Both the position numbers and the translations under genes were made by a program. From NCBI RefSeq assembly GCF_014850975.1, contig NZ_JACXST010000001.1, positions 558,001 through 622,000 of the forward strand: DNA of 64,000 bases. The letters are read 5' to 3'. The DNA comes from Methylomonas fluvii (GTDB lineage Bacteria > Pseudomonadota > Gammaproteobacteria > Methylococcales > Methylomonadaceae). The notes beneath the pieces were generated by a model, which searched no databases, was not told where the DNA came from, and saw only the letters and a program-made list of their open reading frames with translations. This document shows, piece by piece, positions 26,241 to 35,815 of the stretch. How positions within the stretch are numbered: the stretch's first letter is position 1; every line of letters begins with the position of its first letter.

Positions 26241-27146
26241 ATGGCCGAATACTACGATCCAGAAACTTATCCCAAGGAATGGAATTACCTTCAATCGGGA
26301 ACCATTATAGATCAGTACATGATCGAGCGGGAATTGGCGCACGGCGGTTTCAGCTCGGTGTATCTGGCCAGACAGTTGGCCGATCAAATTCAGGTGGCGA
26401 TCAAGGAGTATCTACCGCGCAAACTGGCGCACCGCACCTGGAACAATCTAGTCGTACCCAATAATGAGGAGGCCAAGACGCTGTTCATGCGCGGCCGGGC
26501 GTTGTTTTTTGAGGAAGCCAAAGTGCTGGCGATGTTGAAGCACCACAATATCGTCGATGTGATTAATTTCTTCCAGGCCAACGACACCGTATATATGGTG
26601 ATGACTTACGATTACGGCATCACGCTGGACAAAATCCTGCATAAACGCAGCCTGCCGATCAACGAAGCCTTCCTGCTGACGGTATTCAAGCTGTTGCTGA
26701 CCGGCGTGGAAGCGGTGCACGAAAAAGGTCTGGTACATCTGGACATCAAACCCGCGAATATTCTGATCCGCAGTGAAAACGACCCCTTGCTGCTGGATTT
26801 TGGCGCCATCCGCAAAATCACGCTGGACCCGCAACGCAACCGCGCCAAGGTGTTGACCAACGGTTATTCACCTATCGAACAATACGATAACAATGGTAAT
26901 CTCGGGCCGTGGTCGGACCTTTATGCGGTGGGCGCCAGCATGCGCGCCTGTCTGGATTATAAAATCCCGCAGCCCTCGCCGGATCGCATCAAACAGGACG
27001 ATTTAGCACCGGCCGTGAAGGCGCATAAACGGCATTTTCCGGAGTATTTACTAAAAGCCATCGATTGGGCTATGGCGGTTTTTCCGGAGAACAGACCGCA
27101 AAGCGTGGCGGAGTTACAGCAGGCCCTCAGTCTCGGCAATAGTTAA
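26241..27146 (+). CDS. Ser/Thr protein kinase
   Basis: This 301-residue soluble protein is a single Hanks-type kinase domain. The glycine loop region is ELAHGGFSSVYLAR, the ATP lysine lies in VAIKEY, and the catalytic loop is HLDIKPANIL (HLD in place of HRD). DFG is in LLDFGAIRKI, and the activation segment runs to GYSPIEQYD. There is no transmembrane or sensor domain. The start is the ATG at 26241; TTG at 26235 is a weaker alternative. A TATAAT at 26207-26212 is a likely -10. Position between yicC and rph is shared with related gammaproteobacteria; targets are unknown. Confidence 0.9.
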   Translation: MAEYYDPETYPKEWNYLQSGTIIDQYMIERELAHGGFSSVYLARQLADQIQVAIKEYLPRKLAHRTWNNLVVPNNEEAKTLFMRGRALFFEEAKVLAMLKHHNIVDVINFFQANDTVYMVMTYDYGITLDKILHKRSLPINEAFLLTVFKLLLTGVEAVHEKGLVHLDIKPANILIRSENDPLLLDFGAIRKITLDPQRNRAKVLTNGYSPIEQYDNNGNLGPWSDLYAVGASMRACLDYKIPQPSPDRIKQDDLAPAVKAHKRHFPEYLLKAIDWAMAVFPENRPQSVAELQQALSLGNS

Positions 27147-27197
27147 AAATCCGCCCGGTAAAGCCAGTATAATGCCGGCAATTTATAGACCAGCGAG

Positions 27198-27953
27198 ATG
27201 AATATGAGACCAAGCGGACGCAACCCCGATCAACTGCGCGAAATACGCTTTACCTGCAATTACACCAAACACGCCGAAGGTTCGGTGTTAGTGGAATTTG
27301 GCGATACTCGGGTTCTGTGCACCGCCAGCGTCGATAATAGCGTCCCGCGTTTTCTAAAAGGCAAAGGCGAAGGCTGGGTCACCGCCGAATACGGCATGTT
27401 GCCGCGTTCCACTCACAGCCGGATGGACCGCGAAGCCGGCCGCGGCAAACAAGGTGGCCGCACCCTGGAAATTCAACGCCTGATCGGCCGCTCCTTACGC
27501 GCCGCGATCGATCTGAAAGCCTTGGGTGAAAACACCATCACCATCGATTGCGACGTGATCCAGGCCGACGGCGGCACCCGCACCGCATCCATCACCGGCG
27601 GCTTTGTCGCGCTGTCGATTGCGATCGAACATCTGTTAAAAACCCACAAAATCAAGAAAAATCCGTTACACGGCCAGGTCGCTTCGGTATCGGTCGGTAT
27701 TTACAACGGCGTGCCGGTGTTGGACTTGGACTATGCCGAAGATCACCAAGCCGAAACCGATATGAACGTGGTGATGAACGAAGCCGGCCACTTCATCGAA
27801 GTGCAAGGTACTGCCGAAGGCCATGCATTTAGAAAAGACGAACTTAACGCGATGCTGGAGTTGGCAGAGTTGGGTATCAATCAGCTGCTGGAAAAACAGC
27901 AAGCCGCATTGCGGGAAGCCAAAAAGCCCGCGCCGCTGCGAGTCGTGCTGTAA
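27198..27953 (+). CDS. rph: Ribonuclease PH
   Basis: This is a 251-residue phosphorolytic 3'-5' exoribonuclease that trims tRNA 3' ends. Hallmarks are [34 protein letters not shown] and [21 protein letters not shown]. An ATG at 27204 two codons in is an equally good start. A TATAAT at 27168-27173 suggests its own promoter. The gene is followed after 5 nt by rdgB, the usual pairing. Confidence 0.96.
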   Translation: MNMRPSGRNPDQLREIRFTCNYTKHAEGSVLVEFGDTRVLCTASVDNSVPRFLKGKGEGWVTAEYGMLPRSTHSRMDREAGRGKQGGRTLEIQRLIGRSLRAAIDLKALGENTITIDCDVIQADGGTRTASITGGFVALSIAIEHLLKTHKIKKNPLHGQVASVSVGIYNGVPVLDLDYAEDHQAETDMNVVMNEAGHFIEVQGTAEGHAFRKDELNAMLELAELGINQLLEKQQAALREAKKPAPLRVVL

Positions 27954-27958
27954 AAGAA

Positions 27959-28546
27959 ATGAGTTCGATCGTTTTAGCCAGCGGTAATGCCGGCAAGATT
28001 CGGGAAATTCAGGCCATCCTGCAAAACGACCAAATCCTGCCGCAATCGCAATTCAACGTGGTCGAACCGGAAGAAACCGGCGCGACCTTCATCGAAAATG
28101 CCATCATCAAGGCCCGCAACGCCGCCGCACATTGCAACTTGCCGGCCATCGCCGACGATTCCGGTTTGGCGGTTGATGCGCTGGGCGGCGCGCCGGGGGT
28201 GATTTCGGCGCGTTATGCCGGCTTCGGCGCTTCGGACCAAGCGAATCTGGACAAGCTGCTGGAAGAAATGCGCGACGTGCCGGACGCAGAACGCAGCGCG
28301 CGTTTCATCTGCGTGATGGTCTATTTGCGCCACGCGTTGGACCCAACGCCCATCGTCGCTCAAGGTGTTTGGGAAGGCCGGATTCTGCGGCAGGCTGTCG
28401 GTGAAAACGGCTTTGGCTACGACCCGGTGTTCTGGGTCGAGCAATACCAATGCTCGTCGGCGCAACTAGCCCCGGAATTAAAAAACGCCCTCAGCCATCG
28501 CGGCCAAGCTTTGCGGGCGCTTAGCCAACAACTTGCCGGACTGTGA
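27959..28546 (+). CDS. rdgB: XTP/dITP diphosphatase (RdgB/HAM1)
   Basis: This 195-residue protein has the HAM1 substrate signature [18 protein letters not shown], together with [33 protein letters not shown] and GFGYDPVFW. It hydrolyses non-canonical purine triphosphates (dITP, XTP) to monophosphates and keeps them out of DNA. The stop overlaps the GTG start of the next gene, so the three genes rph-rdgB-kinase form one operon. Confidence 0.96.
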   Translation: MSSIVLASGNAGKIREIQAILQNDQILPQSQFNVVEPEETGATFIENAIIKARNAAAHCNLPAIADDSGLAVDALGGAPGVISARYAGFGASDQANLDKLLEEMRDVPDAERSARFICVMVYLRHALDPTPIVAQGVWEGRILRQAVGENGFGYDPVFWVEQYQCSSAQLAPELKNALSHRGQALRALSQQLAGL

Positions 28547-29604
28547 ATCGGCTACAGCAGATAGCCGAACAATTTACCGGCCTCGGCAGCGACCCGCAGA
28601 TCAGCCCGCTGGGTAACGGCTTGATCAACGACACCTATCTCGTCACCTCAAATAACGGCAGCCGCTTTGTGTTGCAAGGCCTGAACGGCCGAGTGTTTCC
28701 AGAACCGGAACGGGTTATCGCCAATCTGCAACGGCTGAATCGGCACATCGGCTCTCAGCGTGCCGCCGATGTGCATTTGCAAATTCCGGTCATGCTACCC
28801 ACCTTGGAAGGTTCAGCGAGTTACCGGGACGACAGCGGCCAAGTCTGGCGGGCGTTGCAGTTAATCGAGCCCGCCGAGAGTCGCGAGCACATCAGCAACT
28901 CGGCGGAAGCCAGCCAGGTAGGTTTTGCCCTGGCGCACTTCCACAAACTATGCGCCAATCTGCCCGCCACTGAACTGCACGACACCCTGCCGGGCTTTCA
29001 TATCACGCCAAGCTATTTTGAAACTTATCGGCAACGGCTGGCGCAGCCATTGCAAGTCATCGTCGATGCGGCATTTAACCAATGCCGGGATTTTATCGAC
29101 CGGATGCAGCAACAAATCCCCGTCCTGGAACACGCAAAGCAGCGCGGCGAACTGCGCGAACGGGTAATCCACGGCGATCCGAAACTGAACAATTTTCTAT
29201 TCGAACCCGGCAGCGACCGCATCGTCAGCCTGATTGATCTGGACACCGTCAAACCCGGCCTGGTGCACTACGACATCGGCGACTGCCTGCGCTCCTGCTG
29301 CCACAATCCCAGCAACAACGAATTCGACCTGGCCCGCTGCCAGACCATACTGGAAAGCTACCTGCAAGAAGCCGGCGAGTTTTTCACCGCCAACGACTAC
29401 GACTATCTCTACCCGGCCATTTGGCTGATTCCGTTCGAACTGGGCCTGCGCTTTTTCAGCGATTACCTGGACGGTAACCAATACTTCAAAGTCAGCACAC
29501 CCCGGCAAAACCTGGAACGGGCGCAGGCGCTATTTGACTTGTGCGGGAGTATTGAGCGGCAAAAAGGGGATTTACAGCAATTGTTAGCCAAGCGTACAGG
29601 TTGA
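28543..29604 (+). CDS. APH-fold phosphotransferase (NahK-like)
   Basis: This 353-residue kinase has the aminoglycoside/choline phosphotransferase fold. It shows [14 protein letters not shown] at the nucleotide loop, the catalytic [13 protein letters not shown] (Brenner motif HGD-x4-N) and the metal site [11 protein letters not shown]. Overall it resembles N-acetylhexosamine 1-kinase-like proteins rather than antibiotic resistance kinases. It starts at GTG 28543, which overlaps the rdgB TGA (GTGA). The substrate is unknown; an amino sugar or related alcohol is likely from the family. Confidence 0.82.
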   Translation: MNRLQQIAEQFTGLGSDPQISPLGNGLINDTYLVTSNNGSRFVLQGLNGRVFPEPERVIANLQRLNRHIGSQRAADVHLQIPVMLPTLEGSASYRDDSGQVWRALQLIEPAESREHISNSAEASQVGFALAHFHKLCANLPATELHDTLPGFHITPSYFETYRQRLAQPLQVIVDAAFNQCRDFIDRMQQQIPVLEHAKQRGELRERVIHGDPKLNNFLFEPGSDRIVSLIDLDTVKPGLVHYDIGDCLRSCCHNPSNNEFDLARCQTILESYLQEAGEFFTANDYDYLYPAIWLIPFELGLRFFSDYLDGNQYFKVSTPRQNLERAQALFDLCGSIERQKGDLQQLLAKRTG

Positions 29605-29977
29605 TGGCCTAGCCGCCTTGAGTTTTTAAAATTCCGAAGGGCGAATTTCCGTCGAAGGCTTGTTGCTGAACAATCAAAGTCACCAAGCCACTTGAATTTG
29701 CAACCCGACATAACGATGCCAGAATTGAGTGGCTGAATTCAGCAACTTCCAGTCGTCCGTCATGTGGTTATGACTATTTTATCTCCAGTGTAAGTCATGA
29801 TTTGGCCGGCGAAGAGGCCGTGTCAACATGCTGGTTTAAATTAGGAACTGCATGGTCCTAGGGATCGCCTAGGTGATCTAGGATATGACCCGGGAGCAAG
29901 ATAGCTTATGCAGGAATTAGATCTAAGAAGAGTCACTTATCGCAAACATAACCTCGATTCAATTTGAATTAACGCTT
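29605..29977. other. Intergenic stretch, no gene recognised
   Basis: This 373-bp stretch lies between the APH-fold kinase (plus) and the nuclease part (minus), where the two transcripts converge. It holds short dyads such as CCTAGGGATCGCCTAGG-type sequence near 29862 and ATTCAATTTGAAT near 29958. No convincing terminator or coding frame is visible. It marks one border of the isolated helicase-nuclease insert. Confidence 0.4.
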
Positions 29978-30778
29978 TCACTCTTGATAGGTGGGCTTAC
30001 CACCTAGACGTTGCAAGTCACTCAAGCCAGGCTGTCCTAACCATTCCAAAAAAGACTGCGCAGATAATGAGCCTAGCAGCACACGCAAAACCCCCTCAAT
30101 GAACACAGTATGTTCGATGAGGGTTATGTCATGCGCACCAGCGACCTTCTTCTTACAGGTTTCATCAAATTGGGGCTTACCAAGCGTCACACGCTTATAA
30201 CTCCGGTCGTAATCTGCCGCTTTCTGAAGTACTGCCCAAGCCTCCTCCTTTCCAATCAACGGCACCTTCTTTTGAGTTGTTTTGCATTCTATTATGATCG
30301 TGATTGTGCCCAGTTGTACCATCAGGTCAGGATCGTTCTGGCGTTTGCCATCATCTATTTCAGTGACGACCCAAGAAGGCTCCTCTCTCAAGAGAGCTGC
30401 TATAGCGGCCTCATAGGGGGTGCCAAGCTGCGCGTTACATTCATTTACCAACTCGTCGACCCCAACGGATTTTGCGACTCGCGAATGTGCGTGTTTTAGT
30501 CGATCCTCTGTTATGCCGGATACCGAGGAGACTGCTTGAACCAGTGCCTCGGCACGTGTTTGATGACGTAAGATTGAAGTCAGTTTGTCAATGCTGATTG
30601 TCAACACGTCTTTGAGCGTTGTAATTCCTTGCGCTACTAGAGCCATAGCGCGCTGTCTTCCCAAACCGGGAACCTGGTGTTTCTGGGCGATACGCAAAAC
30701 ATCTAATGCTTCAGGGGGGCACCCCAACGAACCATTCGCGACAACATTGCCAAATGGTTCGTCACATTCTGTGAACAT
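29978..30778 (-). CDS. HhH plus PD-(D/E)XK nuclease part of a split helicase-nuclease
   Basis: This frame encodes the C-terminal region of the helicase immediately upstream. A helix-hairpin-helix segment (VPGLGRQRAMALVAQGITTLKDVL) resembles the terminal domain of Hel308-type helicases. A PD-(D/E)XK core follows, with D in NDPDLMVQLG and ECK in IIIECKTTQKK. The first 20 residues of the frame (from the ATG at 30778) overlap the helicase gene and are probably not native. One extra C in the homopolymer at 30714-30719 joins both parts as WGAPPEALDVLRIAQ. As drawn, it may be a separately translated nuclease subunit or the product of a frameshift. Confidence 0.75.
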   Translation of the reverse strand: MFTECDEPFGNVVANGSLGCPPEALDVLRIAQKHQVPGLGRQRAMALVAQGITTLKDVLTISIDKLTSILRHQTRAEALVQAVSSVSGITEDRLKHAHSRVAKSVGVDELVNECNAQLGTPYEAAIAALLREEPSWVVTEIDDGKRQNDPDLMVQLGTITIIIECKTTQKKVPLIGKEEAWAVLQKAADYDRSYKRVTLGKPQFDETCKKKVAGAHDITLIEHTVFIEGVLRVLLGSLSAQSFLEWLGQPGLSDLQRLGGKPTYQE

Positions 30779-32700
30779 TGGAATTCAGGCACGCATGAGA
30801 GCTTTTGAAAACCTTCTAGTACCCACGCAACATCATTTGAGAGTCGGTGCAAATTCCCGGAAGTGACGTTAGTCCGGTGAGCGATCTTTCTTTCCTGTTC
30901 TCCTTGAGAAAATAGCAGAATCGCATGTGCGCACTGAGCTAACTGCAAATTTGCAGGGTCCAATCTTACAAGCAGATCTAAGCCTCGCAAGAACGACAGC
31001 GACTCATATTCCTCTCTTTGAAAAGTTAGAAAGCGAGTTCGGTGTTCACCTATAAATTCTTCGCTGGACACGGCAGCATGGATTAATCCTGGAATTGCAT
31101 TCTCAAACGCGTCTTCCAAGCGATTTCGGTGTAAATCTAAGAGTTTTGCAAATTGAACTGCTGTAGAGGGTAATAGCCCTGTTGTTGCAGTTACTGCACC
31201 AAATGGCGTTACCAAAAGCTCCGTTCCTTCACTGGTAATCAAACCGTGATCCAACAGCCAGTTGATTGCATCGACCGTCTTCGCTTCCAATGCTTGAAGT
31301 TTTATTGGATTGGTTTCAAGTGTTTGGTACCAATACAGCGTATTTCTGAAGAAGCCCATGACGGACTCAAGACTGCCCACAAGACCAGCGGCAAGTAGAG
31401 CCAAAATCGTTTTTCTCAATCCGACTGAGAAGTATCGGGATTCGAGCCGGTCATTCTCAGGAAGGACAAGTTGTTTCGCGTGTTCAAGTTCAACATTATT
31501 TCTCGGAAGAATGACCGAGTATCCGACTTCATGCATCCCTAAGCGACCGGCTCGTCCAGACATGTTTCGATAATCCCATCTGGCGATGCGCGTACCGCTT
31601 CTGTCACCCCACTGGTACGTTAACTTCCAGAACAAAATAGTGCGAAAAGGAAAATTCACACCCGCTGCTAGAGTCGTCGTAGCGAAGCATACATCTATAT
31701 CACCCTCGCCGATTCCACGCTCAATTACCTGTCTTTCCTGAGGCGAAAGGTCAGCCGTGTGAAACGTAACGTGGCGCTCCGCATTTGCACGAAGACTATT
31801 GGATGATTCGGTAGGCTCAGAGAAAAGCTCTAGCTGATTCGATAGCTCGATGCCCCGACTCTGCTTAGGCCGCCTCTGAGAAAAAGATTCCGCTAATTGT
31901 GTCGCTTCCCGGCGAGATTCAGTGAACACAAGAATGGGTCCTCGATCAAGCTCCAAAAGCTTAGAAACCACATCTTCTATATTAAAAGGCGCTCTGCCAC
32001 CAACATCGACTATCTCACCTTGTTCTTGACCAAAAGTCGTTGCGTATGCTTCACCGTTGAACCAAATTTCCTGATGCAGCGGAATATCACGATGAATACT
32101 CGAAACCAGATTACATTCCATCCATCCAGCCAAATCTTCCGCATTTTCCACAGTAGCTGTTAACGCAATGAACTGACCGATACCACGTTGCCGGAGCGCT
32201 GAACACAAGGTCTCGATTTCGGGTCCTCTGCCATCCTCACGAAGGATCTGAAGTTCGTCCGCAATGACAACTGAATCATTGGGTCGAAGCTGTCCAGCCA
32301 ACAATAAACCCAACGCTTTTTCATAAGTCGCGATCATGAACTGAGCATCAATATCGCCCTCCTCACGATCACCAGTACTTAGGCCAACCGGAGCCAAAGG
32401 TATTGGCGCTTCATCCCCAAAGCGTTGACGAAAATCGAGATACTTTTGATCGGCAAGTGCTTTATGTGAGACCAGATAAATGATTCGCCTACCATTCCGA
32501 AGACCGGCGAGAGCCGCAATTTCACCAACGAGTGTTTTTCCAGAAGATGTCGGTGCGCTAACGATTATGCTCTCTCCCTGTATTACGCCAGCCTCTAATG
32601 CTCGCTGTTGAATAACAGTAAGCGACTGAATTCCCCAACTCGTTAATATTCCCTTGATGAAATCATCAAATCCGTTTGCTACTACTGACTGAATTTCCAT
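30703..32700 (-). CDS. Ski2/Hel308-like SF2 helicase, N-terminal part of a split helicase-nuclease
   Basis: From the ATG at 32700 (AAGGA upstream) 665 residues are encoded. Walker A is SAPTSSGKT (residues 48-56), motif II is ADELQIL (DELQ 147-150), motif III is ALTATVEN, and motif VI is NMSGRAGRLG. A winged-helix-like region follows. These are SF2 Ski2/Hel308 features. The frame ends in APLKH just after a C6 run; a +1 repair gives a protein of about 907 residues with a C-terminal nuclease. Single-gene helicase-nucleases of this plan (for example Hna) defend against phage. The gene stands alone, with host genes on both sides. Role and family membership are inference. Confidence 0.82.
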   Translation of the reverse strand: MEIQSVVANGFDDFIKGILTSWGIQSLTVIQQRALEAGVIQGESIIVSAPTSSGKTLVGEIAALAGLRNGRRIIYLVSHKALADQKYLDFRQRFGDEAPIPLAPVGLSTGDREEGDIDAQFMIATYEKALGLLLAGQLRPNDSVVIADELQILREDGRGPEIETLCSALRQRGIGQFIALTATVENAEDLAGWMECNLVSSIHRDIPLHQEIWFNGEAYATTFGQEQGEIVDVGGRAPFNIEDVVSKLLELDRGPILVFTESRREATQLAESFSQRRPKQSRGIELSNQLELFSEPTESSNSLRANAERHVTFHTADLSPQERQVIERGIGEGDIDVCFATTTLAAGVNFPFRTILFWKLTYQWGDRSGTRIARWDYRNMSGRAGRLGMHEVGYSVILPRNNVELEHAKQLVLPENDRLESRYFSVGLRKTILALLAAGLVGSLESVMGFFRNTLYWYQTLETNPIKLQALEAKTVDAINWLLDHGLITSEGTELLVTPFGAVTATTGLLPSTAVQFAKLLDLHRNRLEDAFENAIPGLIHAAVSSEEFIGEHRTRFLTFQREEYESLSFLRGLDLLVRLDPANLQLAQCAHAILLFSQGEQERKIAHRTNVTSGNLHRLSNDVAWVLEGFQKLSCVPEFQCSQNVTNHLAMLSRMVRWGAPLKH

Positions 32701-33244
32701 TGTTTTCCTTAGAATCTTTCTGATGCTATTAGTAACAGCCAATCTACTTCATTGTTTTACGTTCCAAAGCTGCACCCAAACGCCACCAATCGACGATTGG
32801 TTTATTCATTCTGACCATCTATACCATTTGTTCCAACTCAAAAAAAACCAGATTCCCATAGGGTTACCTGGTTTTCTAAGGTGTTATTGAGAATTTAGCA
32901 GTAGGTGAAATTGCCGCATTATTTCACTATCTATGTCACTATTTTTTCACTAACTTGGCACACTTTTCACTAATTGTGGCATCCGACTGTCAGATCTCAT
33001 AATTGATGAAAAATTGACCTTCATAAAAATCAACCAGTTGCATAAATTATGAGATTTTCATTTCTTTAAAAAATCTCACAATTAGAGGTTAAAGGCTAAC
33101 AAAATCTCACAATTTATGAAATGCTGGCCGGCAAGTCCCGGCCAAAACCAGACATCCAAAATAACTCAAAATCAATCTGTTGAATGGCTGCATTTGAGTC
33201 AAGTTCGGTCTTTCAAGATCTAACACTCTCTTTTCGACAAATTT
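32701..33244. repeat. AT-rich repeat-dense region beside the helicase-nuclease gene
   Basis: This 544-bp region has no gene. Four copies of a motif AATCTCAYAATTKATG occur: plus at about 32992-33011, minus at 33037-33058, plus at 33071-33088 (partly degenerate) and plus at 33101-33122. Copies 1 and 2 face each other; copies 3 and 4 are 30 bp apart. Before them are four TTTCACTA/TGTCACTA sites (32922, 32934, 32945, 32964). The 5' part must contain the helicase promoter. Such clustered sites fit binding arrays, a replication or recombination site, or an element end. Confidence 0.6.
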
Positions 33245-34120
33245 CTAAACGCGTCTAAATGTGCCGGGTGCAACTCCAATATGGCGTTTGAAGGCCTTGC
33301 TGAAGGCCGGCACCGACTCGTAACCGCTTCGTTCAGCTACGCGCTCCACGGTCATGTTCGGCTCCAGCAACCAGTGCGCAGCGATTTGCAAGCGCCATAT
33401 GGTTAGATATTCGATGGGAGAATGGCCGATCAAGGCGGCAAATTTCTCCGACAACACTGACTTGGAAACACCAGCTTGGGCGCATAATGTGTTGAGAGTC
33501 CATGCTTGCCAAGGCTGTTCGTGAATCAAGCCCAGCGCTTTGGCCAAGCGCTTATCCTGCATGGCCGCAAATACGCCCTTCCGCACCAAGTCTTGCTCGA
33601 TGCAATGACGAATCGCCAATACGAACAAACTATCGCACAAGCGCTCCACGACTGAATCGCTGCCAAAACGCGGCGTTGAGGTTTCGCTAATCACCAGTTC
33701 GAGCAATCGCGTCAAGATTGTTCCGGCCTCGGTTTGCCGAATCACGATTTCGGCCGGTAGCGCTTGCCACAACAGGGATTTTGGGGCGGCCAGTCGAATT
33801 TCGCCGCAAACGAAACCGGCTTCGCCATCCTGCCAAGCTGTCATCCTATTGTCGCATTCATCGGCGGGCAAATCCTCGGCGCTATACGACAGAAAATGCC
33901 GGGCAGCGTGCGGCAAAAACAGGATCAAATCGCCGGTGTCCAGCGTCAATGGATCAGGCCAACTTGGTGAGTGGACAAAACCTCGTCCCTTGCTGACCAA
34001 GTGAAACCAGACCGAGGTTTCCGAATTATGGTCCATCAACCAACGTCCGCACACCCCACCCGAATAGACCAATTTGGCGTGCAGATTCAAGCCGTTGATC
34101 AACGGCGTCAAGGCATCCAT
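33245..34120 (-). CDS. AraC-family transcriptional regulator
   Basis: This 291-residue protein has an N-terminal cupin-type (AraC_binding/cupin_6) region (residues 10-170, with GDLILFLPHAARHFL). The C-terminal AraC double helix-turn-helix shows LNTLCAQAGVSKSVLSEKFAALIGHSPIEYLTIWRL and VERVAERSGYESVPAFSKAFKRHIGVAPGTFRR. It is divergent from the AhpD-like/isochorismatase/tautomerase genes (139-bp gap). It therefore probably controls them in response to a small electrophilic or aromatic compound. Confidence 0.92.
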   Translation of the reverse strand: MDALTPLINGLNLHAKLVYSGGVCGRWLMDHNSETSVWFHLVSKGRGFVHSPSWPDPLTLDTGDLILFLPHAARHFLSYSAEDLPADECDNRMTAWQDGEAGFVCGEIRLAAPKSLLWQALPAEIVIRQTEAGTILTRLLELVISETSTPRFGSDSVVERLCDSLFVLAIRHCIEQDLVRKGVFAAMQDKRLAKALGLIHEQPWQAWTLNTLCAQAGVSKSVLSEKFAALIGHSPIEYLTIWRLQIAAHWLLEPNMTVERVAERSGYESVPAFSKAFKRHIGVAPGTFRRV

Positions 34121-34259
34121 CGTTTACTCCCGGAATATCGGACAAGTACGCCGGAAGCGTGCGCATGGGATGAAGCAATGGTTTTTCTTAACCTATTCCC
34201 GTCGAAACGAATTCGCATCGGCATTACACCTCATGTTTTTAAATTAAAGGAGAGACAGC

Positions 34260-34841
34260 ATGTCCCAATTTCAAATTCATTCCATCCTGACCGCCAATGC
34301 TACGGCAAAACCTTTACTGGAAGGCTCGCTGAAAAAATACGGCTTCGTGCCCAATTTGCACGGCGGCTTGGCCGAAGCGCCGGCGGCACTGACAGCCTAT
34401 ATCGAATTAACGGCCTTGTTCGATCAAACCTCGTTTAGTCCGACAGAACGGCAAGTCATTTTGCTGGCCGTTAGCGTCGAAAACCATTGCACTTATTGTG
34501 TCGCCGCGCACTCGATGATCGCCAAACACATGGCCAAGGCAGATCGGGCGATCGTCGAAGCCCTGCGCAACGGCAAACCGCTGCCGGATAGCAAATTAGA
34601 AGCCTTGGCCGGCTTTACCCGCTCGGTGGTGAAAAATCGCGGCGTAGTTTGCGGGCAAACCTTGGACAAATTTATCACGGCGGGCTACAGCCGGGCGCAG
34701 GTATTGGAAGTGTTGCTGGGCGTGGCGTTCAAAACCTTGAGCAATTACACCAACCATATTATCCATGCTCCGCTGGATACCGCTTTTCAGGCCGAAGCCT
34801 GGGAAGAGCCCGCGCAATGCAGCAGTCGGCAGTGTGCTTGA
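34260..34841 (+). CDS. AhpD-like carboxymuconolactone decarboxylase family protein
   Basis: This 193-residue alkylhydroperoxidase-like protein has the redox Cys pair in VENHCTYCVAAHSMIAKHM (CxxC followed by HxxxxK-type context), as in AhpD. Such proteins act as peroxidase partners or in detoxification, using thiol chemistry. GGAGA about 10 bases upstream supports the ATG. It leads a three-gene plus-strand set divergent from the AraC gene. The last residues are Cys-rich (CSSRQCA). Confidence 0.88.
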   Translation: MSQFQIHSILTANATAKPLLEGSLKKYGFVPNLHGGLAEAPAALTAYIELTALFDQTSFSPTERQVILLAVSVENHCTYCVAAHSMIAKHMAKADRAIVEALRNGKPLPDSKLEALAGFTRSVVKNRGVVCGQTLDKFITAGYSRAQVLEVLLGVAFKTLSNYTNHIIHAPLDTAFQAEAWEEPAQCSSRQCA

Positions 34842-34869
34842 TCGTTTGACTCATCAATAGGCAAACACC

Positions 34870-35472
34870 ATGAACTCAAAACAAACCGCAGTGGTTTTAT
34901 TAGAACTGCAAAACGACTTTCTAACTGAAGGCGGCAAACTTTACCCGTTATTGAAGTCGGTATTAGAAACCTACGATGTCAAAGCCCACCAAAATCTGTT
35001 GATTCGGGCGGCACGGGCTAGCGGTATGCTGATCGTGCATGTGCCTATCGGCTTCTCGGCCGATTACCGGGAAATGGGCGATGCGCCATACGGCATTCTG
35101 CAGGCGGTAAAAAATGCCGGTGCCTTGATCAAGGATACCTGGGGCAGTGCGATTGCCGACGGTGTCGATATTCAATCCGGCGATATTGTGATCGAGGGCA
35201 AATCAGGCATCGACGCCTTCGCCGGCACGCATCTGGATTTTGTTTTGCGAACGCATGGCATCACCACCATCGCACTGGCAGGACAACTAACCAATATTTG
35301 TATCGAATCCACGATGCGCGCCGCTTACGACAAGGGCTATCGCGCGATCGGGATTACCGATGCAACCGCAACCATCGGCTTGGAGCAGTACGATGCTTCG
35401 ATCGAACATAACTGGCCGATGTTCAGCGAGCCCATGACTCATCGCCAATTTCTGGATCGGGTCGCGGCATAA
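34870..35472 (+). CDS. Isochorismatase-family cysteine hydrolase
   Basis: This 200-residue cytosolic hydrolase has the catalytic triad positions of the family: the Asp in LLELQNDF, the Lys in IEGKSGIDAFAGT and the nucleophile Cys in LAGQLTNICIESTMRAAYDKGY. Family members hydrolyse amides or ethers such as nicotinamide, carbamoylsarcosine or isochorismate. The exact substrate is not deducible. It is 28 bp after the AhpD-like gene and 84 bp before the tautomerase gene, in one likely operon. Confidence 0.9.
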   Translation: MNSKQTAVVLLELQNDFLTEGGKLYPLLKSVLETYDVKAHQNLLIRAARASGMLIVHVPIGFSADYREMGDAPYGILQAVKNAGALIKDTWGSAIADGVDIQSGDIVIEGKSGIDAFAGTHLDFVLRTHGITTIALAGQLTNICIESTMRAAYDKGYRAIGITDATATIGLEQYDASIEHNWPMFSEPMTHRQFLDRVAA

Positions 35473-35556
35473 GCGCATGCCAGGATGCGTCGCTTCTTTC
35501 GAGTTGGCGCATCCTGACTTCTTTAAATACTTAGACATTAAATCAGGAGTTACACC

Positions 35557-35778
35557 ATGCCACTCGTACAAATCAAAGGCATCAGCGGCTATTTGTCGCT
35601 ACAACAAAAACAGGACATCATCAGCAAAGTCACCGATGCTATCGTCTCGGTTGAAGGCGAAGGACTGCGTCCGGTCACCTGGGTATTGATCGAAGATGTC
35701 GCGTCAGGCGAATGGGGCGTTGGCGGACAACCCGTGACCACCGACGCAATAAGGTCAATGAGTCAAGGTAATCCGTAA
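35557..35778 (+). CDS. 4-oxalocrotonate tautomerase family protein
   Basis: This is a 73-residue tautomerase. After removal of Met, Pro1 would be the catalytic base (MPLVQIKGISGYLSLQQK). The middle contains VTDAIVSVEGEGLRPVTWVLIEDVASGEWGVGG, close to the tautomerase_2 / YusQ-like pattern. It sits last in the AraC-controlled set, whose other members are a thiol peroxidase-like and a cysteine hydrolase. GGAG upstream (ATCAGGAGTTACACC) sets the start. Confidence 0.88.
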   Translation: MPLVQIKGISGYLSLQQKQDIISKVTDAIVSVEGEGLRPVTWVLIEDVASGEWGVGGQPVTTDAIRSMSQGNP

Positions 35779-35815
35779 ATTCAAGGTTTTGGGCGCGGCG
35801 GAGCTTTCTGCCGCC

